7,984 bases of DNA, taken from the NCBI GenBank assembly GCA_029881175.1, contig JAOUNC010000118.1, positions 1 through 7,984 on the forward strand. The letters are read 5' to 3'. Source of the stretch: Nitrospirota bacterium. Its GTDB lineage: Bacteria; Nitrospirota; Nitrospiria; Nitrospirales; UBA8639. Below, in pieces: positions 5,924-7,984 of this stretch (position 1 is the first letter of the stretch; the number at the start of each line of letters is the position of its first letter). The notes under the pieces were generated by a model, which was not told the origin of the DNA, did not search any database, and saw only the letters and a program-made list of their open reading frames with translations. The position numbers and the translations under genes were made by a program.

Positions 5924-6595
5924 GTGGAACCCATTACGATTTCTGGCGTCTAACAAGACAACCGGATCGGAATCAAGTTTCTTTATGCAGGTCCTGGATT
6001 CGGCGGGTCATGCTTCGGCAAGGATACCGCGGCGCTCATTCATCTCAGTGAGAGCGTTGACTCTCCCATGCATATCACTCGCGCCACCAAACATGTCACT
6101 GATCTCCAGAGGCAAAACATGGTGGCGAAAATTCAAACGACTCTTGGTGACCTTGCCGGAAAAACCCTTGGGTTTTTGGGCCTGTCATTTAAACCCAATA
6201 CGAATGACATCCGGGATTCTCCGGCTCTTGCCATCGCGTCGGCACTCCTGGATCTCGGAGCCACTGTCCAAGTCTATGACCCTGAGGCCCTTGAGAAAGC
6301 CTGCCTGTCTCTCCCTGCATTACGGCCCTGCCAGGATCCCTACGAATCGGCGAAACAGGCAGGTGCCCTCGTGTTGGCTACTGAATGGAATCAATTTCGA
6401 CATTTAGATTTAACACGAATCAAATCCCTGTTACGCCAACCCATCATGGTGGATCTTCGTAATATTTACGACCCTCCCGTATTGAAAGACATGGGCTTTG
6501 ACTACGTGTCCGTTGGTCGAACGCCGGTAGGACCGATAGCATCGGAAGAATCCACCGTACTCTCTGAAGAAGAATTTATCGAGGCTCTGTCCTAA
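5924..6595 (+). pseudogene. ugd: UDP-glucose 6-dehydrogenase with internal deletion (N-terminal stub plus C-terminal half)
   Basis: UDP-glucose dehydrogenase oxidises UDP-glucose to UDP-glucuronate with NAD, feeding acidic polysaccharide synthesis. From 5957 the frame reads DNRIGIKFLYAGPGFGGSC, the family's active-site region with the catalytic Cys codon at 6011-6013. The following Pro of GGSCFPKD is Gly here. The C-terminal UDP-binding domain follows, with GLSFKPNTNDIRDSPAL, VDLRNIYDP and a SVGR ending, then a tail to TAA 6593-6595. The N-terminal Rossmann half (roughly 240 residues in a family of about 430-450) is absent. In the same frame, from GTG 5924, the bases read (M)EPITISGV, which resembles the family start (xITIxGxGYVGL), then TAA 5951-5953. 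I infer a deletion that joined the first codons to the active-site region behind the original promoter. The only downstream in-frame ATG (6068) lacks a ribosome-binding site and would omit the catalytic Cys, so activity is very unlikely. Confidence 0.85.
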
Positions 6596-6635
6596 TGCCT
6601 ATTCCATGTTCTACGTGGACATCGCCTCTCCTACT

Positions 6636-6713
6636 CTCTCATCAAATTCTCATGCACTTCTCATCAACCTTTCATCTCATCCTCAGGGCTTCCTCATATG
6701 GCCTTGATACAGT
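6636..6713 (+). promoter_or_regulatory. Promoter with six tandem 11-bp-phased heptamers before the receiver/glycosyltransferase unit
   Basis: Heptamers start at 6636 (CTCTCAT), 6647 (TTCTCAT), 6658 (TTCTCAT), 6669 (CTTTCAT), 6680 (TCCTCAG) and 6691 (TCCTCAT), each exactly 11 bp after the previous. The last ends at 6697 and exactly 10 bp later is a -10-like TACAGT (6708-6713, 4/6). Transcription would begin near 6720, about 30 nt before the receiver-protein start. With about one helical turn per unit, a regulator could stack as several head-to-tail dimers on one DNA face, as known for PhoB. There is no recognisable -35, as expected for an activator-dependent promoter. Confidence 0.8.
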
Positions 6714-6749
6714 ATGCGCATTACCAATTACTTACATGGAACAGAGCCC

Positions 6750-7205
6750 ATGAATATTCTGCTGTTTGACGATGACTTGAGGATTTTACGATTTTTAAAA
6801 CGAGGTCTTGAGGCGGAATCTCATACTGTGGCCACAGCCACTTCTCACAGCCAAGGATGGGAATTATTACAAATCGGCGAGTTTGACCTGGTCATACTGG
6901 ATGTGTTTCTGGGAGCAGAAAATGGATTGGACTTTTGCAGACAACTTCGTCAACGCAAGCACACCGTCCCCGTCTTGATGATGACCGCCAAAGATTCCCC
7001 AGAGATGTCCTTCGAAAGCCAAGAAGCCGGGGCTAACGGATATCTGCCTAAACCCTTTGCCTTTGATGACCTGATAGCCAACATTGAAAGATTGACCAAG
7101 AAGCCACCTCCTCCATCCCCCTCTTTCTTCTCAGGAGTTCCGGGTTTTGCCATGACCGTCAATCATTGCTGCACCGGTTTACTCTTCCTGAATTTGATCG
7201 TCTAA
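6750..7205 (+). CDS. Receiver-only response regulator with an atypical C-terminal tail (151 aa)
   Basis: The start is placed at ATG 6750 (MNILLFDDD): an in-frame ATG at 6714 lies just past the -10 hexamer and before the predicted transcript start. No strong ribosome-binding site is seen, only a GGAACAGAG stretch. Residues 1 to about 119 form a complete CheY-like receiver with Asp7-Asp9, acceptor Asp51 (VILDVFLG), Thr79 and Lys101 (YLPKPFAF), so phosphorylation is expected. It resembles the receiver of the damaged regulator at 3671. The OmpR-type DNA-binding domain is missing. Instead there is a KKPPPPSPS linker and about 25 residues ending CCTGLLFLNLIV, with no winged-helix remnant in the other frames. 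It may be a stand-alone phospho-signalling or phosphate-sink protein, or a truncated regulator. It probably shares a transcript with the glycosyltransferase 24 bp downstream. Confidence 0.88.
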   Translation: MNILLFDDDLRILRFLKRGLEAESHTVATATSHSQGWELLQIGEFDLVILDVFLGAENGLDFCRQLRQRKHTVPVLMMTAKDSPEMSFESQEAGANGYLPKPFAFDDLIANIERLTKKPPPPSPSFFSGVPGFAMTVNHCCTGLLFLNLIV

Positions 7206-7229
7206 CCAGAAAGAAGACAGGAAACACTC

Positions 7230-7984
7230 ATGAAACTTCATTCACTCAAAAAACTCAGAGAAAAAGTCAATTCGAACACCAAACGGCTGGTCTTTTATTC
7301 CCATGATACCTTTGGATTGGGAAACATTCGGCGAACCCTCTCTATTTGCCAGTTCCTCATGCAGTCGATTCCTGACCTGTCCATTCTGATTATTTCTGGC
7401 TCTCCAATGATACACAGTTTTCGCATTCCTGAAGGAGTTGACTATATTAAATTGCCCTGTCTCACTCGGACCGAATCAAATGGCTATGGCGCAAAATACT
7501 TGAGAGAAAATACCCGAGATATCGTCAAACTCCGAACAGAATTGATTGTGTGCGCTTTAGCGAATTTTCAACCTGACCTGGTCATTGTGGACAAAAAACC
7601 TTACGGGGTCGAAAACGAATTGGAGCCGGCTCTAACGTATTTACACACCTATCATCCTGAAACCAAAATCACGCTGCTGTTGCGAGATATTCTTGATAGC
7701 CCACAGGCGACTCGAGCCATCTGGAAAAAACAGGAATACTTTAAGGCTCTGGAAACTCATTATGACCGTATTTTTATCCTGGGCGCTCCAGAAGTTTTCA
7801 AGGCTTGTTCGGAATATCAATTCCCCACGGACCTCAAAAAAAAGACCCAATATTGCGGATATCTCCGTCGAGAGTCAGGACAACACACCAGAGAGCATAT
7901 GCGAAAAAAGTTAGAGCTTACCCCAGACGATCGAATGGTGCTCGTCACCGCAGGGGGAGGCGAAGACGGAGTATGGCTTTTTCA
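7230..7984 (+). CDS. COG4671-type predicted glycosyltransferase, N-terminal 251 residues (cut by the right edge)
   Basis: The protein starts MKLHSLKKLREKV, then reads RLVFYSHDTFGLGNIRRTLS, the signature beginning of the MurG-like, GT-B-fold predicted glycosyltransferases grouped as COG4671. Other matches to that family are ISGSPMIHSFRIPEGVDYIK with LPCLTRTES, FQPDLVIVDKKPYG, LLLRDILDSP, YDRIFILGAPEVF and TQYCGYL. The second domain begins at VLVTAGGGEDG, where such enzymes have the glycine-rich nucleotide-sugar-binding loop. The ATG at 7230 follows ACAGGAAA (AGGAAA 7219-7224). No frameshift occurs up to the edge; an A8 run near 7845 stays in frame. Donor and acceptor are unknown. Linkage to a receiver protein and a dehydrogenase remnant suggests a role in surface polysaccharide or glycolipid synthesis under two-component control (inference). 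Confidence 0.85.
   Translation, partial: MKLHSLKKLREKVNSNTKRLVFYSHDTFGLGNIRRTLSICQFLMQSIPDLSILIISGSPMIHSFRIPEGVDYIKLPCLTRTESNGYGAKYLRENTRDIVKLRTELIVCALANFQPDLVIVDKKPYGVENELEPALTYLHTYHPETKITLLLRDILDSPQATRAIWKKQEYFKALETHYDRIFILGAPEVFKACSEYQFPTDLKKKTQYCGYLRRESGQHTREHMRKKLELTPDDRMVLVTAGGGEDGVWLF

Noticed and set aside
5720..5953. Plus-strand frames at about 5720-5953, including one with a protein-like stretch VASPPVTPEAVHVPNG
   Set aside because: There is no ribosome-binding site or recognisable family, and the region overlaps the promoter array; minus-strand frames there look equally protein-like, so chance is likely.
6714..6749. Extended start of the receiver protein at 6714
   Set aside because: It lies right after the -10 hexamer and before the predicted transcript start; receiver homology starts at the ATG at 6750.

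Overview
The window (about 50% G+C, dense, all confident genes on the + strand) looks like a chromosomal segment of an environmental Gram-negative bacterium. The multi-domain hybrid kinase, several OmpR-type regulators, a COG4671-type glycosyltransferase and secreted small proteins of unknown function would fit a Nitrospira-like member of the Nitrospirota. That placement is inference; no marker gene is present.

Layout. (1) Positions 2-34 hold the last residues of an OmpR/PhoB-type response regulator. (2) Positions 35-409 are non-coding and carry a roughly 218-bp structured repeat with imperfect terminal inverted repeats. (3) Positions 410-3412 encode a 1000-residue hybrid sensor kinase: Cache-like periplasmic sensor, FixL-like PAS with the heme-ligand residues conserved, GAF, second PAS-like segment, kinase core, receiver. 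(4) Positions 3671-4342 are a full-length OmpR-family response regulator frame that has lost its start codon and gained two nonsense codons but has no indel. (5) Positions 4579-5477 encode two small exported proteins, closed by a perfect-palindrome terminator at 5542-5577. (6) Positions 5924-6595 are a UDP-glucose dehydrogenase gene apparently gutted by an internal deletion. (7) Positions 6750-7205 encode a receiver-only protein, followed 24 bp later by a COG4671-type glycosyltransferase running off the right edge.

The most striking signal is regulatory. Three separate promoters (before the first secreted protein, the broken dehydrogenase and the receiver protein) carry tandem direct heptamers close to TTCTCAT. 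The arrays have 4, 5 and 6 units, strictly one per 11 bp, all in the same orientation. In every case the last heptamer ends exactly 10 bp before a -10-like hexamer. This is the geometry of Pho-box-type sites for OmpR/PhoB winged-helix regulators, but in longer arrays. It suggests one response regulator activates secreted-protein, polysaccharide-precursor and glycosyltransferase/receiver units as a local regulon. One candidate regulator is the gene cut by the left edge; the regulator at 3671-4342 is dead as written. Loss of that regulator and of the dehydrogenase, with operators still recognisable, suggests a signalling and envelope-polysaccharide locus caught in partial decay.
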